This document shows, piece after piece, positions 1 to 10,633 of a stretch of 64,000 bases of DNA; the stretch's first letter is position 1, and each line of letters starts with the position of its first letter. The DNA is from Rhynchopus sp. YZ270_cl-10 (lineage: Eukaryota; Euglenozoa; Diplonemea; Diplonemida; Diplonemidae), in contig OZ037849.1 of NCBI GenBank assembly GCA_964035575.1, positions 682,001-746,000 on the forward strand, written 5' to 3'. The position numbers and the translations under genes were made by a program. The notes below the pieces were generated by a model. It made no database searches, was not told where the DNA came from, and saw only the letters and a list, made by a program, of their open reading frames with translations.

Positions 1-235
1 TCATAAGTTTTGCGCCGCAGGCGCACGGTACGCTACTTTTTTTATTTTTGTCGATCCCTTATTCTCACTCTTTGTCAAATGGTGCAAAGATTGAGGGAAT
101 TGGGGGCACGGTCTGAAACTTTACCTCGCTATCCTCTTCACAATCATACCAGGAAGGGGATAAGACGCGCTTCGCGCGCGCGCGACGCCCGGCCTCCCCT
201 TTTTTTCTGGGTTTTTTTTTTTTTTTATTCCACAG
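1..235. other. Left flank, no gene seen
   Basis: This stretch is T-rich with a short GC-rich patch of CG dinucleotides near 170-190. I see no supported gene. A 77-codon open frame at 10-243 is low-complexity and carries no recognisable family pattern. The stretch ends where the first inverted-repeat element begins. Confidence 0.5.
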
Positions 236-1599
236 TTAAATAAAGTATACGAAGGATTTGGCACTTTTAGCGTCATTCTTTTTAATGATAATTTCACGCC
301 GTGTTTTTTTCACAAATAAAAACCACGCTAATTGAACTTTATTTCACGCGTTTTCACTTTTTTTCACTGCAATTCCTTAGGAGCGTGATTTTATTTTTGT
401 TTTTTTCACGCCAAAACAGGGGTTTTTTTTGGCGATAACTTCACGCTAAATTTTGGTATATCCTGCACCACCACCCGCCTAAAAATTGAAAATTTCGAAT
501 TTTTTTTGCACTTTTCCCATTTTTTTTTGACACACGCAACATGCCGAAGGATCTAAGACGCAAACGGTCCTCCGACAAGAGATGGACGAGCGCTACAATG
601 GTTTTGCTGAAGGACTGGCATCGTCGACACCGTACATCCGTGAATGGGACCGCTTTTTAAGGAATTCATTGGCAAGCCCAACGGTAAGCCCACGGAAGCC
701 GACTTTGTTTTGTGCATAGTGCATCTCCGTGACGATCTCACGTACAAATCGTCGTCGTAATGGACAGCGTTCAGTAAGCTGAGCAGCATATTGGCGAGGA
801 AGTATGGGGTGCAACTGCAAGACCAGTTTGCGCAGGCTCGTGTGTCTCTTGAAACAAAACCAGACCGGCTACCGACACGACAGTCCAAGGCACTCCGCAC
901 TTACGAAACAAGAAATCGACTCCTTCATTACCTATGAAGGCGGAGGACACACCACCCCCTTACTTCATTGTGAGGAAGGCGGTGGCTGGCATGATATTCT
1001 GTGATGGGCGGGGATCTTCTGAATGTCTCGCTCTTGCACGATAGCCATTTCCCGACCTCCGCTAGCACCCGAGGGGACCCTGAGGGTGGGGAGACGTCGG
1101 GATGTAGCTTTGTGTACCTTTGAGGCAGCTTTCAGAACCCGACCACACGCTACACGCTATGCGTGGGCTAAATAGGCTACACGCTGTATGCGCTACACGC
1201 AAAATGCTGTTGTGTATCAAAACGTGGGTTGCGTGTACTGCATGGGGTCACCTGTGCACCACCCTGTGTGGCTCACACATGGTTATGACACCCCGAAAAC
1301 GTGTATCCCACCCCACATATAAGGGTAGGCCCAGTTTATCGGGTTTTTGCAGGTTTCCCCGCAGGAGGGTAACAGGTCTGGAGGGACCCTTCAGCCTTTT
1401 TTAGCCTCCCTCCAGCCCCCTCAGGTTTGCCAGCCCCCCCAGCGGGAGTCCCGCTATCCTAGCTAGGGGTCCCGTGGGATTCCCGGTAGCGCTGGCGGGA
1501 GGGTAAGGAAAGCTACCTGGAGGGACACATACTCGTTAGTTATTGCACAATAAATGAGTCACGCTAAAAGTGCCAAATCCTTTCGTATACTTTATTTAA
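236..1599 (+). mobile_element. DNA element copy A with about 38-bp terminal inverted repeats
   Basis: The left end starts TTAAATAAAGTATACGAAGG and its inverse closes the element at 1561-1599, so it is a terminal-inverted-repeat element of about 1.36 kb. The motif TTTAGCGTGA and its inverse recur many times near both ends, which is typical of subterminal transposase-binding repeats. A broken coding stretch lies at about 541-1110 and starts with ATG at 541. Its reading resembles a helical core-binding segment seen in some recombinases, but this is too weak to assign a superfamily. A segment at about 1090-1315 has no counterpart in inverted copy B and is either an insertion here or a loss there. 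Confidence 0.6.
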
Positions 1600-1800
1600 C
1601 GTGAAATAATAACTATTTATTCAACGCCTTTTAGCGTGGTTTTTTTTTGCGATAACTTCACGCATTTTTTTCCCAGGCGAGTGGTAGTTAATTTGCCGAG
1701 CGAAGCGAGGCAAATTGAATCCACGAGCCTGGGAAAAAAATAAGTGAAGTATCGCAAAAAAATTCGCTAAAAGGCGTTGAATACGTAATTTTATTTCACG
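1600..1800. mobile_element. Small fold-back element C
   Basis: This 200-bp stretch is nearly a perfect palindrome. Its arms contain TTCAACGCCTTTTAGCG and the inverse, and its centre at about 1672-1732 pairs CCCAGGCGAGTGG with the complementary end of the loop. A second copy in the opposite orientation follows copy B at 4455-4648. It shares the AGCGTG motif with copies A and B, so it may be mobilised by the same enzyme. It is non-coding. Confidence 0.55.
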
Positions 1801-2759
1801 TTAAATAAAGTATACGAAAGGATTTGGCACTTTTAGCGTGACTCATTTATTGTGCAATAACTAACGAGTATGTGTCCCTCCAGGTAGCTTTCCTTACCCT
1901 CCCGCCAGCGCTACCGGGAATCCCACGGGACCCCTAGCTAGGCTAGCGGGACTCCCGCTGGGGGGGCTGGCGTACCTGAGGGGCTGGAGGGAGGCTAAAA
2001 AAGGCTGGAGGGTCCCTCCAGCCCTGTTACCCTCCCGCGGGGGAACCTGCAAAAACCCGGTAAACTGGGCCCGGGTGCTAGCGGGAGGTAGGGAAATGGC
2101 TATCGTGCAAGAGCGAGAGACATTCAGAAGATCCCCGCCCATCACAGAATATCATGTCAGCACCGCCTTCCTCACAATGAAGTAAGGGGGTGGTGTGTCC
2201 TTCGCCTTCATAGGTAATGAAGGAGTCGATTTCTTGTTTCGTAAGTGAGGAGTGTCTTGGACTGTCGTGTCGGTAGCCGGTCTCGTGTTGCTTCAAGAGA
2301 CACACGAGCCTGCGGAAACTGGTCTTGCAGTTGCACCCATACTTCCTCACCAATATGCTGCTCAGCTTACTGAACGCTGTCCATTACGACGACGATTTGA
2401 TGCACTATGCACAAAACAAAGTCGGCTTCCGTGGGCTTACCGTTGGGCTTCCCTTAAAAAGCGGTCCCATTCACGGATGTACGGTGTCGACGATGCTAGT
2501 CCTTCAACAAAACCACTGTAGTGCTCGTCCATCTCTTGTCGGAGGACCGTTTGCGTCTTAGATCCTTCGGCATGTTGCGTGTGTCAAAAAAAATGGGAAA
2601 AGTGCAAAAAAAATCGCAATTTTCAATTTTTAGGCGGGTGGTGGTGCAGGATGTACCAAAATTTAGCGTGAAGTTATCGCCAAAAAAAACCCCTGTTTTA
2701 GCGTGAAAAAAACAAAAATAAAATCACGCTCCTAAGGAATTGCAGTGAAAACAAGTAAT

Positions 2760-3252
2760 TGCTATCGGAAAAAAAAATGGGGTGTGCTGTGGTTATGGGG
2801 GGACCCACACTCCTGAACACCGCCCTGTTGAAATAATCTACACTCTGCTCTTCTGCAGGTATGCGAAAACGCTGCCACAACCACTGGGACGCCTGCACTT
2901 GAAACGTTCAAGAACGGGGGCTGTCATCCTCAGACCCCTCTTCGTCCAGCACCATTTGCTCGATGGATGGTCGGCGTGTTCCAGCTCGTTGTCGTCCACA
3001 GCCTCCCACTCATCGTCGCCGGAGGAGGAGTGTGCAAGGAACACACACGACTAACTGTCGTCGATCACACCATGCGCATCAGTACCACCCAGCAAAGAAA
3101 AAAATCGCGCAGAGTTTCCCACAGCACACCTCGCTTTTTTTCCTAGCAATTCCTTGTTTTGTTGTTGTTGTTTTCCACACACCTTCCTTAAACCCTTGTA
3201 GGATCAGTTGCTATTTTTTTCTAGAAAACTTGAAATTACACATTTCAAGAGA
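2760..3252. other. Inserted DNA inside copy B with a possible coding remnant on the minus strand
   Basis: The minus strand from about 3044 down to 2790 carries two overlapping short open frames of ordinary codon use. One begins with an acidic patch (SSGDDEWEAVDDNELE), and the other contains QASQWLWQRFRIPAEEQ. An acidic N-terminus of this type occurs in some DDE transposases, but the evidence is not enough to name a family. No intact gene is present. Confidence 0.25.
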
Positions 3253-4330
3253 ACAAATTAAAAAGGGTCCTTATTTGCGTTTTTGGGCTCCGCCCGTGCA
3301 GTGGTGGGGTCAATCTCGAAAATTGGACAATTTTTTGACCACTTAAATTTTGAGAAATATGAGCCCGGTTGCTTATACGTGGGGCCCATTTTCGGCTAAA
3401 ATTTTCCTCAAAATCTGGTTTTGTAAAATTGACCCTTTACTCCCCCCCCACATCGATTTCAATACTATACCTTACTTCACCTACGGTTACCCTTACAGGG
3501 GGGGTGAAGGAAGGTAAGTTGACAAATTAAAAAGGGTCCTTATTTGCGTTTTTGGGCTCCGCCCGTGCAGTGGTGGGGTCAATCTCGAAAATTGGACAAT
3601 TTTTTGACCACTTAAATTTTGAGAAATATGAGCCCGGTTGCTTATACGTGGGGCCCATTTTCGGCTAAAATTTTCCTCAAAATCTGGTTTTGTAAAATTG
3701 ACCCTTTACTCCCCCCCCACATCGATTTCAATACTATACCTTACTTCACCTACGGTTACCCTTACAGGGGGGGTGAAGGAAGGTAAGTTGACAAATTAAA
3801 AAGGGTCCTTATTTGCGTTTTTGGGCTCCGCCCGTGCAGTGGTGGGGTCAATCTCGAAAATTGGACAATTTTTTGACCACTTAAATTTTGAGAAATATGA
3901 GCCCGGTTGCTTATACGTGGGGCCCATTTTCGGCTAAAATTTTCCTCAAAATCTGGTTTTGTAAAATTGACCCTTTACTCCCCCCCCACATCGATTTCAA
4001 TACTATACCTTACTTCACCTACGGTTACCCTTACAGGGGGGGTGAAGGAAGGTAAGTTGACAAATTAAAAAGGGTCCTTATTTGCGTTTTTGGGCTCCGC
4101 CCGTGCAGTGGTGGGGTCAATCTCGAAAATTGGACAATTTTTTGACCACTTAAATTTTGAGAAATATGAGCCCGGTTGCTTATACGTGGGGCCCATTTTC
4201 GGCTAAAATTTTCCTCAAAATCTGGTTTTGTAAAATTGACCCTTTACTCCCCCCCCCACATCGATTTCAATACTATACCTTACTTCACCTACGGTTACCC
4301 TTACAGGGGGGGTGAAGGAAGGTAAGTTGA
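3253..4330 (+). repeat. Tandem array, four copies of a 269-bp unit
   Basis: Units start at 3253, 3522, 3791 and 4060, each with ACAAATTAAAAAGGGTCC. By eye they are identical except for one extra C in the C-tract of the last unit. The unit is non-coding and contains a C-tract followed by CACATCGATTTC and a G-tract that could pair with it. Near-identity implies recent amplification or homogenisation. Confidence 0.95.
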
Positions 4331-4454
4331 AAAGTGAAAATGCGTGAAATAAAGTTCAATTAGCGTGGTTTTTATTTGCGAAAAAAACACGGCGTGAAAT
4401 TATCATTAAAAAGAATCACGCTAAAAGTGCCAAATCCTTCGTATACTTTATTTA

Positions 4455-4646
4455 ACTGTGGAATAAAATTACGTATTCAACGCCTTTTAGCGAATTTTTT
4501 TGCGATACTTCACTTATTTTTTTCCCAGGCTCGTGGATTCAATTTGCCTCGCTTCGCTCGGCAAATTAACTACCACTCGCCTGGGAAAAAAATGCGTGAA
4601 GTTATCGCAAAAAAAAAACCACGCTAAAAGGCGTTGAATAAATAGT

Positions 4647-4648
<2 letters not shown>
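4455..4648. mobile_element. Second copy of fold-back element C, opposite orientation
   Basis: It matches 1600-1800 in reverse complement, including the CCCAGGC-bounded centre and the TTTAGCG arms. It lies directly outside copy B, giving the order A, C, B(inverted), C(inverted). A T-tract of about 35 bases follows at 4649-4680. Confidence 0.55.
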
Positions 4649-4680
<32 letters not shown>

Positions 4681-4803
4681 CATGAAGATATCTTCATGGG
4701 GAAAAACGGGAAAATCCCAGATTTTTTTTTTTTTTTTGAAGATTTTTTGGGTCATATCTTCATAGCGGAAACACTGGCAATGTCAAAAATTCCCTCTTTT
4801 TTT

Positions 4804-4970
4804 TGAAAACTTGGTTGTATTAGTGTAGCCACCCTAGAGTGTGCTCCACTATTTTTTTGTTAGGTGAATCTTGTGAACCTTTTGTGCGAAGTAAATTAGT
4901 GTGTCCAACAATAGAAAAATATAGTGGAGTTCATCCTCCGGGTGTCTACACTAATACAACCAAGTTTTCA
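4804..4970. mobile_element. 167-bp MITE with about 48-bp terminal inverted repeats (TGAAAACTTGG family)
   Basis: The left end reads TGAAAACTTGGTTGTATTAG and the right end is its inverse. Inside the ends the arms differ slightly: CTAGAGTGTGCTCCACTA on the left, TAGTGGAGTTCATCC on the right. The centre is AT-rich and non-coding. Single-end relatives occur at 10217-10263, 13549-13598 and 15808-15855, which define a dispersed family. Confidence 0.8.
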
Positions 4971-5852
4971 GAAAAAAGTCAAAAAAAATATGCTGAAATT
5001 ACCCTGGGTACACCTTAGAGTGGACCAAAGCAGGAAAGTGGGTGCAACAACTGCGGCCTCTGATGAGAGGGTACGTGTAGATTGCTAGAGGGTTCGCGTT
5101 AGTATAGGGTTGATGTGGCTGCGGTCGCGCTCTCGGATGCAACTGCGGCCTCTGATTCTCTAACACTGCCCTGGACGCGTCTACAATGAAGTACCAACTT
5201 GGAACTGTTACGAACAAGAGGAATCCAACTGGTTAATTAAACCACAGCATGTCGCTTCATCACAGCGGAGGCGAGTGAAGTGTTACGAATAAGAGGATCC
5301 AGCTGGTTAATTACACCACAGTGTGTGTGTCTGTAGGTGCGCGCGACCCGGCGGAAATCATTCATCTTTCTTAGCATTATATCATTTCCAAGGTGACAAC
5401 ACAGCGTATACCCTCAGCTATCCAAAAAAAATTTTTTTGTTTTGTTTTTGTTAGGGTGCGGGTATCCTGTGCAAAAACCCATCTTGTTTTGTGTGAGCCC
5501 CGTTTCATAGGGGGTTTTCTTGTGTTGATTTTATTTTATTTTTGGGAACCAACGAAGTGGTGCCCTCCGTGGTTCGATGGCTCAAAAACGGACGAACACG
5601 GATGTAATCCAGTGCGAACGTTCTGCAGTGTCTGGCCTTTGTTTCTTTCCCCTCAGCGGCAACCCCGCCAAACATCAAAAGGTCGGGCGACTTTAAGGGT
5701 CCATCCCAGGCTCAGTGTTTGAAGCATTTATGTGTTCGGTGCTTTTTGACAATCTGCATTTCTTGTTGTTACCTATTCCGCATTCTTCACAACTCCTTGC
5801 CATCACCCACACAGATACCTACCATCCACCCACTCACCAAACAACACACACA
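4971..5852. other. Spacer upstream of the secreted-protein gene, with short direct repeats
   Basis: No gene is supported. Two direct repeats are visible: one containing AACTGCGGCCTCTGAT at about 5048 and 5139, and one of about 40 bp containing AAGAGGA(A)TCCA(A/G)CTGGTTAATTA at about 5215 and 5288. A motif shared with other spacers lies at 5337-5395. A pyrimidine tract ending in CACACAG at about 5815 precedes the next start codon by roughly 40 bases and could be a trans- or cis-splice acceptor. Confidence 0.4.
5337..5395 (+). repeat. Recurrent spacer motif, copy 1 (GTGCGCGCGAC...CATTCATCTTTC)
   Basis: About 58 bases beginning GTGCGCGCGAC, continuing through a GCGG patch to CATTCATCTTTC and TAGCAT. 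A close match lies at 8258-8318 and a weaker one at 6733-6785. The three copies flank three successive genes on the same strand. Function is unknown. Confidence 0.5.
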
Positions 5853-6644
5853 ATGAAGGCAGCCCTGCTGTGTCTTGCATCTCTCTGTGCCACAGTGGTG
5901 GCACAGCACAGTACTCCGGCGCTTTCCCTGGGGTGCAGGCTTGCATGTGGGACGGGTGTGCCGCATGGTTGGAGCGGAAGCGACGAGGGCCCAAGTGGCT
6001 GCCACCGGTGTATCTGCGACAACGGGGACTTGATGTGTCTGAGTGGGGTGGGTGGAATGCTGCCCCCGTGCAACCTGCCTGGTGCTGCGTGTGGTGCGAC
6101 GTGCATGCTTGCGTGCCCGGATGAGGTGGTGCCGCACGGCTGGAGTGGAAGCGACATGGGGTCGAACAACTGCAACACATGCACGTGTGCGCACGGTGTG
6201 CTGTCGTGCACACAGAACACATGCACTGCACCGACAGCGTGTGCGGCGAAGATGGGGTGTGCACTGCAGTGCGGGACGTCTGTTGCACACGGGTGGTCGG
6301 GGATGAACGAAGGCCCACACGAGTGCCAGCGCTGTTTCTGCGACAACGGTGACCTGATGTGTCTGCAGAGCGTGGGCGGGGTTGCGCCAGTGTGCGACAA
6401 CGCACCGACGTGCGAGGACCTGTTTGTGTGCTACGGCACCCCGTCGTGCAACCAGTACGACCCCAACGCAGCGACCTACGGCCAGAGCGAGTGCTCCGTT
6501 CTTGACCACGGAAACTTCCTGCACATCTGCCTTGATGACACGGACGACTCATGCGACCCCAACAACGGAGGGACGAACTGCCCTGCCTGCTGCCACGAGC
6601 ACCTCATCACTGGGAAGCGGGAGACTGGTAAGTCCACAAAGTAA
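5853..6644 (+). CDS. Secreted cysteine-rich protein with three GWSG repeats
   Basis: The ATG at 5853 opens a typical signal peptide (MKAALLCLASLCATVVAQ), so the product is probably secreted or placed in the endomembrane lumen. The mature part has three similar modules at about residues 27-75, 84-127 and 130-180. Each contains a CxxxC pair, a VPHGWSG or VAHGWSG core, an Asp or Asn-Glu-Gly stretch, and a CxxCxCxNGxLxC end. The spacing resembles von Willebrand C or pacifastin-like modules, but I cannot assign either. A fourth cysteine-rich tail of different spacing follows. The frame ends at 6644 (263 aa). GTAAGT at 6628 could be a donor joining an acceptor at 6805, which would end the protein after RETA instead. 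Ligand and function are unknown. Confidence 0.8.
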   Translation: MKAALLCLASLCATVVAQHSTPALSLGCRLACGTGVPHGWSGSDEGPSGCHRCICDNGDLMCLSGVGGMLPPCNLPGAACGATCMLACPDEVVPHGWSGSDMGSNNCNTCTCAHGVLSCTQNTCTAPTACAAKMGCALQCGTSVAHGWSGMNEGPHECQRCFCDNGDLMCLQSVGGVAPVCDNAPTCEDLFVCYGTPSCNQYDPNAATYGQSECSVLDHGNFLHICLDDTDDSCDPNNGGTNCPACCHEHLITGKRETGKSTK

Positions 6645-6732
6645 ATGAACTCTTCTGATCCTGCTGCGGAAGAGGTGACAGCATCTTTAACCCAAACTAT
6701 AATCATCATTTACTTCATCTCAAAGTTGCAAA

Positions 6733-6785
6733 GTGCGCAGATGTGACGTGCCGCATTCATCTTTCAATATTTTTTGATATTTTTT
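6733..6785 (+). repeat. Recurrent spacer motif, copy 2 (weaker)
   Basis: It begins GTGCGC and shares GCATTCATCTTTC with copies 1 and 3, then becomes T-rich. It sits about 90 bases after the secreted-protein stop codon. Confidence 0.35.
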
Positions 6786-6810
6786 TCCCCTTTACATTTC
6801 TACAGCGTAG

Positions 6811-7498
6811 TGTTTCGACCACGTAAGTCTTGCCTGTGGTGCGCACACCTGTACGACAGGAGAGGCAACTGACAACACACGGGCGCGGGATCACCCGCTT
6901 TGATCTATGTCTTGTCGGTCTTCTCTTTGTTGTTGGTTTCATTTTCATTTCTTTTCCCCCCCTCGTTTCTCTTCCCACTCTCAAAGCACATTGTCACAAC
7001 ACTCTGTACATTTGACACTATTGCCCTTTTGTTTTCGTTCATTTCATTCACGTGGCACCCCCACAGCTATGAAAGAAAGCCAAACAAAACCCCCCCCTCC
7101 CACAGCATATTTGAATCTCCTTTCCTCGCCACCTTTTGTTTTGTTTTCGGAACCCGACGAAACACAACCGCGGCGGAAGCCAACACAATGCCCCAACTCC
7201 TCCCCGGAGAACAACGCAACCAATTTCCAGTGTCGGGCACTTTTTTCTTTTCTAAATCGACCAAAACGCTCCCAAACCTAAATGTCGCTTACATCAACCA
7301 GCCGAGGCCCTCTTTTTTTCAGCGGAAGGTGGGCCGGCTGAGCGGTGCAGTGCCCTCGTTCACTTACGCAAGCCATTAGGTTTCTTTTATTAGATCTTCT
7401 GTTGTTGGCTGTAGGGTACTTTGTGCTTTCATCCGGGGCTGGCATCGTATGTAGGTGTCCACTCATACATTGATGAAAACTTAGAACACAAAAAAAAT
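6811..7498. other. Spacer, no gene supported
   Basis: Pyrimidine-rich sequence with open frames of phenylalanine, serine and proline. These reflect base composition and no family pattern is visible. Confidence 0.4.
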
Positions 7499-8083
7499 AT
7501 GCAAAAAATGCAAACCACTCAGTCTGCACTAATACAAAACATGTTTTCAGAAATGATAGTTGACCCGATTGTGGGTCAGGCAGTGATGACTATCGCTGCG
7601 CTGTGGTTTGTGGAGGCGGCTGTATGGCAGTGGGGTGTGCTTGCGGGGAATCTTGTACTGCGGTGTTTGCTGCGTAAGATAGGGGTTAGAGGTGACGTCG
7701 AGTTTCTTGCTTTTGCGGGGATTTCGGAAGCCAGCATACTCCCTTTGGGGCACGCCCTTGGGGTGATGGTTTTTCTGGTATTTGGCGTCTTTCTCAACTC
7801 CCCTGGAGTACGTGAGGTCTTACCTGGACAGGGAGGGGTGAGCCCCACGCCGTTGTTTACCCGTGTGAAGGATTCAGGTGTGTTGCAGGTTGTTGGTGCG
7901 ATATGTCTGTTCGCGTGGATGGATGTGGGTGCTCCCTGGTATCGTTGCACAGTTTTATACGCCTTCGCCGCGTTCATTTTCCTGTCCAAGGCTGGGGTCA
8001 GGATGAGCACCGTGATGTGCATTGTGTTTATGATTTTGTCTTTGCCTGCGCTGCAGCGAAAATATTATTTGCATTTCCATTAG
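7499..8083 (+). CDS. Predicted multi-pass membrane protein of unknown function
   Basis: The first in-frame ATG is at 7499, preceded by an A-rich leader like those of neighbouring genes. The product is 194 aa and strongly hydrophobic. Likely membrane segments lie near residues 25-50, 65-90, 125-143, 148-165 and 170-188. A conserved-looking loop, NSPGVREVLPGQGGVSPTP, separates the second and third segments. I do not recognise a family. Codon use matches the neighbouring genes, which supports real coding. A downstream start at 7508 is equally possible. Confidence 0.6.
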   Translation: MQKMQTTQSALIQNMFSEMIVDPIVGQAVMTIAALWFVEAAVWQWGVLAGNLVLRCLLRKIGVRGDVEFLAFAGISEASILPLGHALGVMVFLVFGVFLNSPGVREVLPGQGGVSPTPLFTRVKDSGVLQVVGAICLFAWMDVGAPWYRCTVLYAFAAFIFLSKAGVRMSTVMCIVFMILSLPALQRKYYLHFH

Positions 8084-8502
8084 GGGCCTCCGTCAGCATA
8101 CCGTATTTTCCTTTAGTGTGCTTTTGCACAGCTTTTGGGCAGCAATTTGTTGAAGTGTTCGACAGAAATTATGCAAAAAAAAATACTGCTATTTATTGGA
8201 CCTCTTTGCCAGCTGTTCTCTTTTGTTTTCTGCGAAGTAAAGCCAAGTTGTATTGTAGTGCGCGCGACACTGCGGGAAGCATTCATCTTTCTAGCATTTT
8301 TATATTTCTCAGGTGGCAGTGCAGTCTCCTCGTCTTCACAAAAAAAGAGAAAAAAAAAGTCTATTTATTTGTGTCACCATCTTATACCTAATTATTGATC
8401 GATAAATCGGGTTTTCGATCGAAAATTCGAAAAAAAAAAGACCATATAAATATCTATCAATACCCCTTTTCATCCCAAAGACAATACACAAATCAATACA
8501 AC
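8084..8502. other. Spacer with the third copy of the recurrent motif
   Basis: The stretch contains the copy at 8258-8318 and an AT-rich leader before the next gene. CATCCCAAAG at about 8470-8480 is a possible splice acceptor 22 bases ahead of the start codon. Confidence 0.4.
8258..8318 (+). repeat. Recurrent spacer motif, copy 3
   Basis: It begins GTGCGCGCGACACTGCGGGA and continues to CATTCATCTTTCTAGCAT, closely matching 5337-5395. Confidence 0.5.
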
Positions 8503-9576
8503 ATGGCGCAAGGAATGAACAATGCGATCTTTGAGTTTTGCATGAAGCACAGCGATGATCCGAAGAACAACGCGGAGGGCATCCCGGCACGCCCTGAGGA
8601 GGACTACGAATGGCTTCGCGGGGCGCTGGCGGAGATTAAGACTGACGCCGAGAGGATGGAAAGCTGTCTCAAAATTGCGACCGACCCGAGCGTGACGGAT
8701 CTCGAGAGTAAACTCATTGCATTAGAAGAAATCCTCTACTTTGTCGAAGACCTCGACAATGCCGCAGACTTCTGCAAGACCGTAAAGGGGTCCAAGCTTA
8801 TGCTGTGCCTCCTCAGCCCCGACGCACCAGACACGATGCGTGAAGGCGCTGCCAACATCATAGGTACCTGCTGTCAAAACAACATCATCTCCCAGGGTAT
8901 CGTTCTCGCCGACGGCGGCCTCCCAATCATCATCTCGCAACTGGTGCGTGAAGAGCACCAGGGTGCTAGGGTAAAGCTGATCTATGCGTTGTCCAGTTTG
9001 ATTAGAGGAAATCGGGCAACAATGACCAGTTTTTTTAGACACCCAGACTCAGTGTCGTCAGTGGTGGATGTGATCCTGAAGCATCCGACGGACCTCAAGT
9101 CGGCAAAGAAGGCGTTGTTTTTTTTGACCTGTTTGTGGCGTGATGATGCAGAGATGGAGGGGCTGCCACCTATCCCAGCCTCGGAGGAGTTGCTGGCAGT
9201 GCTGCAGACGCACCTCAAGAACGAGGGGGAGGATGTGCAGGACCTTGCAGTGGACTTCACGATTGAGTTGGTATGGATGAAGAAGGAGAAGGAGAAGAAA
9301 AAAAAATTGCAAACCTCTGGGGAAAGAGGCTGAATAAGACCCTATATTTTGGTCGTTTTATATAAAATATAGAACACAAAGACCCCCAGGTGGATTCAAC
9401 TTTAATTATTGTTGTTTTTTAAATAATGTCCGGCTGAATATTGACTTACAACACCCCCAACCCCCCCTGAACAGATCAAGAATGGCAAACTTGCTGAAGT
9501 GAAGTCGGCCGGTATTCTTGCTGAGCACGTTTCCTCGAAGGAACATCGCACCAGATTGAAGAAGTTCCTCAAGTAA
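8503..9576 (+). CDS. Hsp70 nucleotide exchange factor, Fes1/HspBP1 type
   Basis: Two exons, 8503-9270 and 9475-9576, encode 289 aa. The intron has a GTATGG donor and a CTGAACAG acceptor and keeps phase 0. Without splicing the frame runs into a lysine-rich stretch and stops at 9333. With it, the end reads IKNGKLAEVKSAGILAEH and onward, plausible coding sequence. The N-terminus (AIFEFCMKHSDD, then RPEEDYEWLRGAL) and the armadillo-like helices match the family, including DLDNAADFCKTVKG, GAANIIGTCCQNN and KLIYALSSLIRGN. Known members bind the nucleotide-binding domain of cytosolic Hsp70 and release ADP. That role is inferred from the family. The coding frame is uninterrupted. Confidence 0.88.
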
Positions 9577-10216
9577 GCCTTGCTCGTGTCGTACCTGCAG
9601 TAGGGGAAAAAAAGGTAATCGTGGAACACGTACAGCGTGCACCTTGACCTAGTTTTCAAAAGGGAAAACAAATATTGCTGTGACCGAATTTTTCTAGCAT
9701 CCTTTCGTTCAGTGGCTCTGACTGCACCTTTTTTTATATAGCTTGGTATCTTTCAAGCTATATTTTGGCATTGTTTTTGAATTTATCAAGTGTTTGTTCT
9801 TCCCTCCATTTTTTGCCCAAAGTATCGTTCGCTGCGGATGTGTGTCTTCACACAAAAGCCGAGAAAAAAAAAATCCCCGCTATCAGCACTTCTCTGTATG
9901 TTTGTGCACGACGTGACAAAATTGCTTTTCTAAAAAAAAACGCCCTTTTTCTGCTCTCACACAACTTCTTTTAAGGTGACAATAATGAGAGTCATTAAAC
10001 AAACCCCCTCTTTTTTTTACGGAAAATCACATCTCACAACCGAGCTGCGTTTTTAGCACGGTTTCAACTACTCTTTTTTTTTATTGTTTTTTAGCTTCAT
10101 GGATTTATGACACCCCTTTTTTCTGGGGTGAATGAAAAAGGGCAAATGGTGACTAATAAATGTGGTCCAGTCATTTTAGTACAATATCGTTTTAGAGGGG
10201 GGCGACTACGATAAAA
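9577..10216. other. Spacer, no gene supported
   Basis: AT-rich sequence with several homopolymer runs. A short stretch near 10145, GTGACTAATAAATGTGGT, resembles one near 20630. No open frame looks coding. Confidence 0.4.
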
Positions 10217-10263
10217 ATAGTGGAGCACACTCTAGGGTGGCACCTAATACAACCAAGTTTTCA
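10217..10263. mobile_element. Single end of the TGAAAACTTGG MITE family
   Basis: This reads TAGTGGAGCACACTCTAGGG and ends ACAACCAAGTTTTCA, matching one terminal repeat of the complete element at 4804-4970. No partner end is visible nearby. Confidence 0.6.
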
Positions 10264-10397
10264 AATAAAAAGAAGCCCACCTTTAGACCCAATTGTCAAT
10301 TATCAAATATCAATTGACAACAAAATCAACAAAAACAACGAAAAAAATAATGTCTGTACCATCTTTGGGTGATCTATGAACGGGGAGAGATTTTTTC

Positions 10398-10633
10398 ACT
10401 AGCTCTCAGTAAGCTCTCACAGGCTCTCACAGGCTCTCACAGACTCTCACAGACTCTCACAAGCTCTCACAAGGTCTCACAGGCTCTCACAAAGCTCTCA
10501 CAGGCTCTCACAGACTCTCACAAGCTCTCACAAGGTCTCACAAGGTCTCACAGGCTCTCACAGCTCTCACTAACTCTCACTAAGCTCTCACAAGCTCTCA
10601 CAGGCTCTCACAAGCTCTCACTAGCTCTCACTA
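10398..10633 (+). repeat. CTCTCAC-based decamer array, left
   Basis: Roughly two dozen 9-11-base units of the type GCTCTCACAR or GGTCTCACAR with small variations. The variation suggests it is older than the satellite it surrounds. A second array of the same repeat lies at 11459-11686. Confidence 0.85.

Larger units (their letters stand above)
1801..4454 (-). mobile_element. DNA element copy B, inverted relative to copy A and enlarged by insertions
   Basis: The left end repeats the TTAAATAAAGTATACGAAAG terminus of copy A, and the inverse terminus closes at about 4454. The segment from about 1840 to 2757 is the reverse complement of most of copy A, so the two form a large inverted pair around element C. 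Between about 2760 and 4330 lies unrelated DNA: a short possibly coding remnant followed by the 269-bp tandem array. This makes copy B about 1.3 kb longer than copy A. The coding stretch shared with copy A is broken here too. Confidence 0.55.

Noticed and set aside
5787-6552. Minus-strand frames of about 190-249 codons opposite the secreted-protein gene
   Set aside because: They mirror the codon bias of the plus-strand gene, which has a signal peptide and repeated cysteine modules. The antisense frames have no family pattern.
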